A stretch of DNA of 5,814 nucleotides from an uncultured Collinsella sp. GTDB taxonomy: Bacteria > Actinomycetota > Coriobacteriia > Coriobacteriales > Coriobacteriaceae. Positions within the stretch are counted from its first letter, which is position 1; each line of letters begins with the position of its first letter. Below are positions 1-5,366 of this stretch, piece by piece. Under the pieces are notes generated by a model that was not told the DNA's origin, did not search any database, and saw only the letters and a program-made list of their open reading frames with translations. The position numbers and the translations under genes are program-made. The DNA is taken from NCBI GenBank assembly GCA_905197385.1, contig CAJJYO010000108.1:1-5814 (forward strand), written 5' to 3'.

Positions 1-711
1 ACCATCTACGAGGCGAGCGATCACTTGGGCGGCCAGATTGTGCTGGCGGCTGCGCCTCCGCGCAAGGACGAGATCATGCGCTCGGTCGAGTACTACGAGA
101 AGATTCTGCCTGGCCTGGGCGTGAAGGTCGAGCTCAACCACGTCGCTAGCCCCGCGGACCTCAACGCCGCCGATGCCGCGATTGTGGCTGTGGGCGCGCA
201 CGACGTGGTCATCCCCGTTCCGGGTGGCGACTCGGACAAGGTCGTCTCGAGCTGGGACGTGCTGGCCGGCAAGGTGGAGCTCAGCGGCCGCGTCGCCGTC
301 ATTGGCGGTGGCCTGGTGGGCACCGAGACCGCCGAGTATCTGCTGCAGCACGGCTGCGAGGTGGCGATCGTGGAGATGCTCGACAAGATTGCCGCGGGCG
401 AGTCCGAGACCATTCTGCCGCTGATTATGAGCGACTTTGCCGAGCACAACGTGGAGCAGCACGTGAAGACCCGCCTGACCGCCATTACCGACGAGGGCGT
501 GGAGGCTGTTCGCACCACCGAGGACGGCGCCGAGGAGCCGGTGAAGATCGCCTGCGATTACGTGGTGATGGCCGTGGGCTCCAAGGCCAACGCGTTTGAC
601 CTGGATGGCGTGACGGTGCCCGTGACCTGCGTGGGCGACTGCTCGGGTGAGCGCACCGCCGACATTGCGAGCGCCATTCGCACGGCGTATCACGCGGCCA
701 ACGAGCTGTAG
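1..711 (+). CDS. NADH:flavin oxidoreductase / 2-enoate reductase family, C-terminal part (5' end outside window)
   Basis: The frame is open from base 1, so this is the last 236 residues of a longer protein; the TTG at 25 is internal. It matches the C-terminal dinucleotide-binding half of the family that includes 2,4-dienoyl-CoA reductase FadH, 2-enoate reductases and BaiCD/BaiH. Visible motifs are ExSxHLGGQ followed by AAxPPRK (residues 4-22, the FAD-side linker typical of this family), a Rossmann motif VIGGGLVGTE at 100-109 with an acidic residue E125 at the end of the next strand (favouring NADH over NADPH), and VGDC at 211-214 contacting FAD. Family members are about 640-670 residues, so an N-terminal FMN-binding TIM barrel and a [4Fe-4S] cysteine cluster are expected upstream. 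They would reduce activated C=C bonds in the cytoplasm. The substrate cannot be told from this half. The gene ends with TAG and is followed 76 bases later by a terminator, so it is the last gene of its transcript. Confidence 0.9.
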   Translation, partial: TIYEASDHLGGQIVLAAAPPRKDEIMRSVEYYEKILPGLGVKVELNHVASPADLNAADAAIVAVGAHDVVIPVPGGDSDKVVSSWDVLAGKVELSGRVAVIGGGLVGTETAEYLLQHGCEVAIVEMLDKIAAGESETILPLIMSDFAEHNVEQHVKTRLTAITDEGVEAVRTTEDGAEEPVKIACDYVVMAVGSKANAFDLDGVTVPVTCVGDCSGERTADIASAIRTAYHAANEL

Positions 712-727
712 TTGAACATCGCGGCCA

Positions 728-772
728 GGCGGGGCGGTAGCACGGATCCGTCTCGCCCGGCTGTGCCCCGTC
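728..772 (+). other. GC-rich inverted repeat in the 3' untranslated region
   Basis: GGCGGGGC (728-735) can pair with GCCCCGTC (765-772), eight pairs with one G-U. Inside lie a second short pair, GGGCG (732-736) with CGCCC (754-758), and a perfect 10-base palindrome ACGGATCCGT (742-751). The right arm can alternatively pair with the left arm of the terminator that follows. It may only stabilise the 3' end of the oxidoreductase mRNA. Confidence 0.35.
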
Positions 773-786
773 GGGTGTCAACCGGT

Positions 787-827
787 GCGGGGCCTGCAAG
801 CGCAGCAGGTCCCGCCCTTTTTGTTTT
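787..827 (+). terminator. Rho-independent terminator of the oxidoreductase transcript
   Basis: An 11-pair stem, GCGGGGCCTGC (787-797) with GCAGGTCCCGC (805-815), has one G-U pair and a 7-base loop. It is followed by CC and a T tract (TTTTTGTTTT, 818-827). It lies 76 bases after the stop codon at 711 and separates the oxidoreductase from the downstream genes. Confidence 0.88.
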
Positions 828-982
828 GCTCCGGTGGATGGCAATGCGCGGTAATCATGAGGAGTGAGGACGTCTACTGCCTTGCAGATCACTCAAAATT
901 ATTGGGGGAGGGGTTAATAACTATATCCTCTATATCAAAGGACATAAAGAGATGCCAATTTTGTTGACAAGCGAATGACGAT

Positions 983-999
983 TAGCTGCGAGTCAGCTA
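983..999. promoter_or_regulatory. Inverted repeat TAGCTG-N5-CAGCTA, possible operator
   Basis: A perfect six-base inverted repeat has arms at 983-988 and 994-999 around CGAGT, inside the AT-rich intergenic region about 150 bases before the HTH gene. It could be a dimeric regulator site or a small RNA hairpin. No T tract follows, so it is not a terminator. Confidence 0.25.
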
Positions 1000-1031
1000 C
1001 CAGCGTAAATAATCGATAAAGAAATGTCGTA

Positions 1032-1045
1032 ATTTGGTGCCAAAT
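1032..1045. promoter_or_regulatory. Palindrome ATTTGG-TG-CCAAAT, possible operator
   Basis: A perfect six-base inverted repeat with a two-base centre lies about 105 bases upstream of the HTH gene start. Its compact symmetry is typical of a dimeric repressor site. No specific regulator is recognised. Confidence 0.3.
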
Positions 1046-1093
1046 GCCCAGATAACGCCGCGTCTATTTTAATTAACTGCTTTGAGCAAACAG

Positions 1094-1099
1094 TAAAAT
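1094..1099 (+). promoter_or_regulatory. Candidate -10 element TAAAAT for the HTH gene
   Basis: TAAAAT matches the sigma-70-type -10 consensus at five of six bases and lies about 50 bases before the start codon. No good -35 sits at 16-18 bases upstream (the bases there are AT-rich, AATTAAC), so this is only a weak prediction. TTGACA at 964-969 has a consensus -35 but no -10 at the right distance. Confidence 0.22.
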
Positions 1100-1131
1100 G
1101 CTACTATCTAACTTGCACGTAAGAAAGCAGA

Positions 1132-1144
1132 TTAACGGTTAAGG
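1132..1144 (+). promoter_or_regulatory. Start-proximal palindrome TTAAC-G-GTTAA overlapping the ribosome site
   Basis: A perfect 11-base palindrome (1132-1142) overlaps the best ribosome-binding sequence for the GTG start, AAGG (1141-1144), which sits seven bases before GTG 1152. A protein bound here would cover the translation start region or block elongation of transcription. A related TAACGTTA occurs 44 bases before the ech operon start. Confidence 0.3.
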
Positions 1145-1151
1145 CTAAGAA

Positions 1152-1556
1152 GTGGCAGGTATGTCGGAAGCAACTAGGACTCGCACGCATGCGCCCGAGG
1201 TTAGGCAGCGCGCCGTCGAGATCCTCCAAGAGGGGGTCGGTCATCGCGCCCTCGCCGCGGAGCTTGGCATTCCCCAGGCCACGGCTCGTCAGTGGGCCCG
1301 CGCGTATGCCGTGGGCGGTGCCGACGCCGTTCTCAATGCCGGTTCGCATCATCACACCTACTCGTACGACGTAAAGCTCGCTGTGGTTAAGGACCGTCTG
1401 GAAAACGGCTTGACGGTTCGCGAGGCCATGATCAAGCACAAGATTCCCAGCGAGTCTTCGGTCAAGGCTTGGTGCCGTCAGTACCGCGAGAGCGGTGAGG
1501 CCGCACTGGTCGATAAGCCGCGCGGTCGCAAGCCGCGCGTTAAAAAGGCGGAATAG
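1152..1556 (+). CDS. Orphan tandem helix-turn-helix protein, IS3/IS150 OrfA-like
   Basis: This protein of 134 residues (131 if ATG 1161 is the start) is built from two homologous HTH units, about residues 16-62 and 73-120. Both follow the pattern [ED]V(R/K)-x-x-(A/V)V...G...(A)-x(4)-IP-x(3)-(T/S)(A/V)(R/K)xW-x(3)Y-x(2)-G-x-x-(A)-(V/L). This is the arrangement of the N-terminal DNA-binding half of IS150-type OrfA (InsJ). It stops at a basic KPRGRKPRVKK tail (122-132), which resembles an AT-hook, and lacks the leucine-zipper segment that follows in OrfA. No OrfB integrase lies downstream; instead a terminator follows 12 bases after the stop. The GTG start is preceded by AAGG at seven bases, while the ATG has only a weak site, so the start is uncertain. 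The protein likely binds DNA. Whether it is a domesticated regulator or a transposon remnant cannot be settled here. Confidence 0.8.
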   Translation: MAGMSEATRTRTHAPEVRQRAVEILQEGVGHRALAAELGIPQATARQWARAYAVGGADAVLNAGSHHHTYSYDVKLAVVKDRLENGLTVREAMIKHKIPSESSVKAWCRQYRESGEAALVDKPRGRKPRVKKAE

Positions 1557-1568
1557 CAAACGGGATGG

Positions 1569-1594
1569 TGCGCCCATAGGGGCGCATTTTTCTT
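1569..1594 (+). terminator. Rho-independent terminator of the HTH gene
   Basis: A seven-pair perfect stem, TGCGCCC (1569-1575) with GGGCGCA (1580-1586), has a four-base loop ATAG and is followed directly by TTTTTCTT (1587-1594). It makes the HTH gene a monocistronic unit, separate from the ech operon. Confidence 0.9.
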
Positions 1595-1662
1595 GCCGCG
1601 CCAACTTTTTGGACCGGCGGGAGCCTGTCGGGACATCCTCCAACGTGGCCAATAAACCGCGC

Positions 1663-1712
1663 GCAGTGGCCCGCGCGCCTGTCGCTGCGATAGGGGAGCG
1701 TCGCCCCACTGC
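1663..1712 (+). other. Structured GC-rich inverted repeat in the ech leader
   Basis: GCAGTGG (1663-1669) and CCACTGC (1706-1712) pair perfectly. Within them CCTGTCG (1678-1684) pairs with CGATAGG (1688-1694) with one G-U and a three-base loop, and short GC pairs lie between the two. The result is an extended imperfect hairpin of about 50 bases, with no T tract after it. It could be a leader RNA fold or a small degenerate repeat. Its function is unknown, and whether it is transcribed depends on where the ech promoter lies. Confidence 0.35.
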
Positions 1713-1784
1713 TCCAAAGCGGACGTGCCCTTACCCCGTACGCCTAAAACTCCCCAGTTGACCGAAAACCTGCCGCCGCTGCTC

Positions 1785-1813
1785 CTCAATTGAGCTATAA
1801 CGTTAAACAATTG
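1785..1813 (+). promoter_or_regulatory. AT-rich palindrome cluster and weak promoter before the ech operon
   Basis: Three palindromes lie in 29 bases: CTCAATTGAG (1785-1794), TAACGTTA (1798-1805) and a second CAATTG (1808-1813). The two CAATTG copies start exactly 21 bases apart, about two helical turns. TATAAC (1796-1801) is a possible -10 element, but no -35 lies at the standard spacing; the nearest, TTGACC (1758-1763), is 32 bases away. If this is the promoter, it would need an activator or another sigma factor. Confidence 0.3.
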
Positions 1814-1827
1814 CAGCGTTTTTGCAT

Positions 1828-1834
1828 GGGGGAG
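1828..1834 (+). promoter_or_regulatory. Ribosome-binding site of the EchA-EchB fusion
   Basis: GGGGGAG, with the GGAG core seven bases before ATG 1842, fixes the start of the first ech gene. Confidence 0.75.
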
Positions 1835-1841
1835 TGATGGT

Positions 1842-4724
1842 ATGACGCTACTGTATTTCCTTACCCTGTTTCCGCTGGTACCGGCGCTGAGCATGCTGCT
1901 CGCGCGCGGTGACCGCGCCCGCGATGCGGTGGGGCTCATAGGTTCCGGCATTATTATGGCGGTGACGGTTGTAGTCGCCGTCATGTTTTTTGGCACGGGT
2001 CCGCAGAGCTTTGAGGTTGCCCCCGGTACCTCGCATGTGCTCTCGATCATCAGCTCCGTCATCGACGTCATCCTGTGCGCCGTCATCCTATACAACGCGT
2101 ACAAATATAGGAACGCGCTCACCACGGTGCTCGGCATAGTCCAACTGGTGGGCTCGCTCGCCTTTGCAGCCATGACGCTGCCCGCGACCGAAGCCGTCAC
2201 CGCAACCCCGCTCTACCTGGACTACATGAGTGTGATCATGGTGCTCGCCGTTGGCATTGTCGGCAGCCTTATCTGCGTGTATGCCCTGGGCTACATGAAG
2301 GACTTCCAGGCCCATGACGAGCACGAGGCCGCGCTGCGCGGGCAGACCGCGCCCGACCGTCGCCCGCAGTTCCTGGCGCTCATGTTCCTGTTCCTCTCGG
2401 CCATGTTCGTCATCGTGACGAGCGACAACCTTGAGTGGCTGTTCTGCGGCTGGGAAATCACCACCGTGTGCTCGTTCCTCATGATTGGCTACACGCGCAC
2501 GCCCGAGGCCATCAAAAACGCCTTCACCCAGATCATCCTCAACATGCTGGGCGGCATCGCGTTTTTGGCGGGCCTTATGTTTCTGCACGTCAACGGCATG
2601 CCGCTGACCATCTCGGGCATGATCGAGCTTTCCGGCGCCGGTACCGCGCAGTCCGCACTGCTGGTGATGCCGGTCGTCCTGCTATCGCTCGCCGCCCTTA
2701 CCAAGGCCGCACAGATGCCGTTCCACACTTGGCTGCTGGGCGCCATGGTTGCCCCCACGCCCACGAGCGCCCTGCTGCACTCGTCAACCATGGTCAAAGC
2801 CGGCGTGTTCCTGATGGTCAAGCTGAGCCCGCTCTATGCCATCTATCCCGTGACCGGCTTTATGGTCACGAGTGTGGGTGCCATCACGTTTTTGCTCGCT
2901 GCCCTCATGGCCATCTCGCAGAGCAACGCCAAGCGTGTGCTCGCGTACTCCACCATTTCCAACTTGGGCCTCATCAGTGCCTGCTTGGGTGTCGGCGCGC
3001 CCGAGGCCGTATGGGCGGCCATCTTCCTGATCCTGTTCCATACGGTGGCAAAGTCGTTGCTGTTCCTGTGCGTGGGCACGGCCGAGCATCATATCGGCAG
3101 CCGCAATATCGAGGACATGGACGGTATGTTCAGCCGCATGCCGCACCTGACGCGCCTGATGATGCTGGGCATCATGGGCATGTTTGTGGCGCCGTTTGGC
3201 ATGCTCGTGTCCAAGTGGGGCGCCCTGGTGGCGTTTGCCCAGACCGGCAACGTGCTCATGATCATGGTTCTGGCCTTTGGCTCGGCCGCGACGTTTTACT
3301 TCTGGGGCAAGTGGCTTGCCAAGCTTTCGGGCGTCGACCCCACGGCTCAAAACGTTGAGGTCAATGTTCATAAGACCGAATGGATGGCCCTCAACACCAT
3401 CGCCGCGCTGCTGATTCTGTGCTGCGTGGCGTTCCCGGTTATCTCGAGCGGTCTGGTGTCGCCTTACTTGGCCATGGTGTTTGGCCGCGTGCCGTACGTT
3501 ATCGGCAAGGACGCCATGTATCTGATGGTGGTTATCGTGGCGTTTATCGCCGTGGTGCTGCTGACTTCATTCCGCGTGAGCAATAAGCCGCACGTCAACG
3601 TGTACCTTTCGGGCGTGGGAACCGATAAATATCGCCATTTCCGCGGCTCGATGGGACACGAGGTAAAGGCTGAAAAGCGCAATTGGTACTCGGAGGACGC
3701 CCTTGGCGAGAAGCGTATTGGTCCCGCGGGTAGCGTCGTGTGCTGCAGTATTATCTTGTTTGCGCTGCTGTGTTGCGCGTGGATTGGGCCCGAGCGGCTT
3801 GCCATGAGCGCGCCCTCGGTGCTGCGTGGCAAGTATTTTGAAGGTTCGGGTGTCGTGGGCATCTTTATTGGCACCGTGGCGTTTGCCCTGCTGGCGCCGC
3901 TTGTGGGCGGCCTGATCGACGGCGTTGACCGTAAGCTTTCGGCTCGCATGCAGGGCCGTGTGGGCCCGCGCCTGCTGCAACCGTTCTACGACGTTGCCAA
4001 GCTGCTGAGCAAGGCCCCTGCCAGCGTAAACACCATGGACGATACCTACATGGCGTGCGCGCTCATCTTTACCGTCGTGGGCGGCGGCATCTTTGTGTCG
4101 GGCTCCAACACGCTGCTGTGCGCCTTTATGGTGACGCTCGCCGCGATCTTTGTGGTGTTGGCGTCCGCCTCGACGCAAAGCCCGTTTGCCCAGGTTGGCG
4201 CCGACCGCGAGCTGCTGCAGGTTATGAGTTACGAGCCCGCCGTTCTGCTGATGAGCGTGGGCCTGTACCTTGCCACCGATAGCTTCGATTCCATCGCCGT
4301 GACGGGGCAGTCGGCCCCCATCATCGTGTACAGCGCGCCCATTTTCCTCGCGCTGCTCGCGGTGCTCACCATCAAGCTGCGCAAGTCGCCGTTTGACCTT
4401 TCGTACTCGCATCACGCGCATCAGGAGATCGTTCAGGGCGTCGCCACCGAGATGAGCGGCGGCACGCTGGCAAAGATGACCCTTATGCACTGGTGCGAGA
4501 CCGTGCTGTTTTTGATGTGGGTGGGCATGTTCTTTGTCTGGGACAACCCGGTGAGCTGGGTCGTGGCCCTGGTCGTGATGGCCGCGACGTATTTTGTCGA
4601 GGTACTGATCGACAACACCTTTGCCCGCAGCACCTGGCGCAGCTGCTTTAAGCTCGGATGGGGCGTGGCGCTGGTGTTTGGCCTGCTCAATCTTATGCCC
4701 ATCCTCGTCGACGTGTTTATTTAG
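1842..4724 (+). CDS. echA-echB: Fused Ech hydrogenase membrane subunit: EchA (NuoL-like antiporter) joined to EchB (NuoH-like)
   Basis: This 960-residue polytopic membrane protein joins two complex I-like subunits. Residues 1 to about 655 are an ion-translocating antiporter-type subunit (EchA/HyfB/NuoL). It has the channel glutamate E205 in CGWEITTVCS, K288 in LTKAAQMPFHTWL, PTPTSALLHSSTMVKAG, H400 and K404 in HTVAKSLLFL, and K458 in SKWG. Residues from about 656 to 960 are the NuoH-like anchor (EchB/HycD). It has GVDRKLSARMQGRVGP (D696-P709), GADRELLQVMSYEP (786-799) and SPFDLSYSHHAHQE (849-862). In Ech complexes these are separate proteins of about 620-640 and 290-300 residues. The frame is unbroken across the join. 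The linker (about 649-669) lies between two membrane helices and would be extracytoplasmic, which fits the expected topology of both halves. The protein would move H+ or Na+ while ferredoxin is oxidised by the peripheral arm. It is the first gene of the operon, and its stop overlaps the ribosome site of echC. Confidence 0.9.
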   Translation: MTLLYFLTLFPLVPALSMLLARGDRARDAVGLIGSGIIMAVTVVVAVMFFGTGPQSFEVAPGTSHVLSIISSVIDVILCAVILYNAYKYRNALTTVLGIVQLVGSLAFAAMTLPATEAVTATPLYLDYMSVIMVLAVGIVGSLICVYALGYMKDFQAHDEHEAALRGQTAPDRRPQFLALMFLFLSAMFVIVTSDNLEWLFCGWEITTVCSFLMIGYTRTPEAIKNAFTQIILNMLGGIAFLAGLMFLHVNGMPLTISGMIELSGAGTAQSALLVMPVVLLSLAALTKAAQMPFHTWLLGAMVAPTPTSALLHSSTMVKAGVFLMVKLSPLYAIYPVTGFMVTSVGAITFLLAALMAISQSNAKRVLAYSTISNLGLISACLGVGAPEAVWAAIFLILFHTVAKSLLFLCVGTAEHHIGSRNIEDMDGMFSRMPHLTRLMMLGIMGMFVAPFGMLVSKWGALVAFAQTGNVLMIMVLAFGSAATFYFWGKWLAKLSGVDPTAQNVEVNVHKTEWMALNTIAALLILCCVAFPVISSGLVSPYLAMVFGRVPYVIGKDAMYLMVVIVAFIAVVLLTSFRVSNKPHVNVYLSGVGTDKYRHFRGSMGHEVKAEKRNWYSEDALGEKRIGPAGSVVCCSIILFALLCCAWIGPERLAMSAPSVLRGKYFEGSGVVGIFIGTVAFALLAPLVGGLIDGVDRKLSARMQGRVGPRLLQPFYDVAKLLSKAPASVNTMDDTYMACALIFTVVGGGIFVSGSNTLLCAFMVTLAAIFVVLASASTQSPFAQVGADRELLQVMSYEPAVLLMSVGLYLATDSFDSIAVTGQSAPIIVYSAPIFLALLAVLTIKLRKSPFDLSYSHHAHQEIVQGVATEMSGGTLAKMTLMHWCETVLFLMWVGMFFVWDNPVSWVVALVVMAATYFVEVLIDNTFARSTWRSCFKLGWGVALVFGLLNLMPILVDVFI

Positions 4725-4728
4725 GAGG
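4723..4728 (+). promoter_or_regulatory. Ribosome-binding site of echC
   Basis: A perfect AGGAGG begins inside the stop codon of the preceding gene and sits eight bases before ATG 4737. It selects this start over the internal ATG at codon 5 and points to coupled translation. Confidence 0.88.
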
Positions 4729-4736
4729 CGGCATCC

Positions 4737-5366
4737 ATGGATCATAAAATGTCGCGCTCGCCGTGGGTTATTCATTACGACGGCTCGAGCTGCAACGGAT
4801 GCGATATCGAGGTGCTGGCCTCGCTCACGCCGCTGTTCGATGCGGAGCGCTTTGGCGTGGTCAACACCGGCAACCCCAAGCATGCGGACATCTTTTTGGT
4901 GACGGGGTCGGTCAATGCCCAGAACCTGCCCGTCGTGCGCCAGATCTACAACCAGATGCTCGAGCCCAAGTGCGTGGTGGCCTGCGGTATCTGTGCGTGT
5001 TCGGGCGGCGTGTTCCGCGATGCCTATAACGTGATCGGCGGCGTGGACCGCGCGATTCCCGTGGACGTGTACGCGCCCGGGTGCGCCATTCGCCCCGAGA
5101 CCGTGATCGATGCCATCGTGGAGGCGTGCGGCATCCTGGACCAGAAGGAGGCCGTGATGCGCGCCGGCGGCGATCCGCTTACCGTGGGCGGCGCCGCGAC
5201 CTGGGACGGTGGCGTTGAGCTGGGCGAGGACGGGTTTGTGGCTGCGGGGGCCGGGACTGATGGTGCCGGTGACGGCGTCGAGGCCAACGTGTCCACCAGG
5301 TCCGCCGCACCCGCCGCTGGCGACGCGCCCGCTGAGACGCCCGTCGCTGCAAAGGAGGCCGAGTAA
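4737..5366 (+). CDS. echC: Ech hydrogenase small subunit EchC (NuoB-like, proximal 4Fe-4S) with a low-complexity tail
   Basis: This 209-residue protein has residues 1 to about 143 matching the group 4 [NiFe]-hydrogenase small subunit and NuoB family. It opens with SSCNGCDIEVLA (C19 and C22), then has ACGICACSGGVF (C86 as third ligand) and VYAPGCAIRPE (C116 as fourth). These are the expected ligands of the single proximal [4Fe-4S] cluster, which passes electrons to the NiFe site in EchE. The short single-cluster form distinguishes it from ordinary periplasmic hydrogenase small subunits. The order after EchA and EchB and before a free NuoC-like gene fits Ech rather than Hyc/Hyf. The last 65 or so residues are rich in Gly, Ala, Asp, Glu and Pro with no family match I recognise, probably disordered. 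They include an AGG arginine codon and several GGG glycines unlike the core. The gene lies 12 bases after the fusion gene, and its stop overlaps the next start (TAATG). Confidence 0.92.
   Translation: MDHKMSRSPWVIHYDGSSCNGCDIEVLASLTPLFDAERFGVVNTGNPKHADIFLVTGSVNAQNLPVVRQIYNQMLEPKCVVACGICACSGGVFRDAYNVIGGVDRAIPVDVYAPGCAIRPETVIDAIVEACGILDQKEAVMRAGGDPLTVGGAATWDGGVELGEDGFVAAGAGTDGAGDGVEANVSTRSAAPAAGDAPAETPVAAKEAE
5351..5358 (+). promoter_or_regulatory. Ribosome-binding site of echD
   Basis: AAAGGAGG is embedded in the last codons of echC, seven bases before ATG 5366. The TAATG overlap (stop 5364-5366, start 5366-5368) indicates translational coupling. Confidence 0.9.

Larger units (their letters stand above)
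828..1151. other. AT-rich intergenic region, no supported gene
   Basis: This stretch has no convincing gene on either strand. From about 890 to 1130 it is strikingly AT-rich compared with the GC-rich genes on both sides. It holds a direct repeat of CTATATC (921-927 and 930-936), TTAATTAA (1069-1076) and the separately listed palindromes. Its position suggests the promoter and operator region of the HTH gene at 1152. Alternatively it is the scar of inserted DNA. Confidence 0.6.

Noticed and set aside
785..967. Open frame of 60 codons, or 36 codons from ATG 857 ending in RCQFC
   Set aside because: The long version starts inside the terminator hairpin. The shorter version has no ribosome-binding sequence before ATG 857 and no recognisable protein pattern.
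964..969. TTGACA as a promoter -35
   Set aside because: A consensus -35, but bases 986-992 (16-18 away) are GC-containing (CTGCGAG) and do not resemble a -10.
1152..1556. Complete insertion sequence around the HTH gene
   Set aside because: No OrfB integrase, no slippery frameshift site leading to one, and no matching terminal inverted repeats or target duplication around it could be seen.
1478..2200. 240-codon minus-strand frame across the ech leader
   Set aside because: It runs antisense through the HTH gene end, a terminator and the echA start, and the product is Ser/Thr/Met-rich with no motif.
2435..3358. 307-codon open frame in another + strand frame
   Set aside because: It lies wholly inside the EchA-like part, which has clear family motifs. 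The alternative product is Arg/His/Gly-rich with no membrane or domain pattern.
3567..4883. 438-codon open frame on the minus strand
   Set aside because: It is the antisense shadow of the fusion gene: His/Arg/Gln-rich without domain motifs, spanning the end of one real gene and the start of the next, a common artefact of GC-rich coding DNA.
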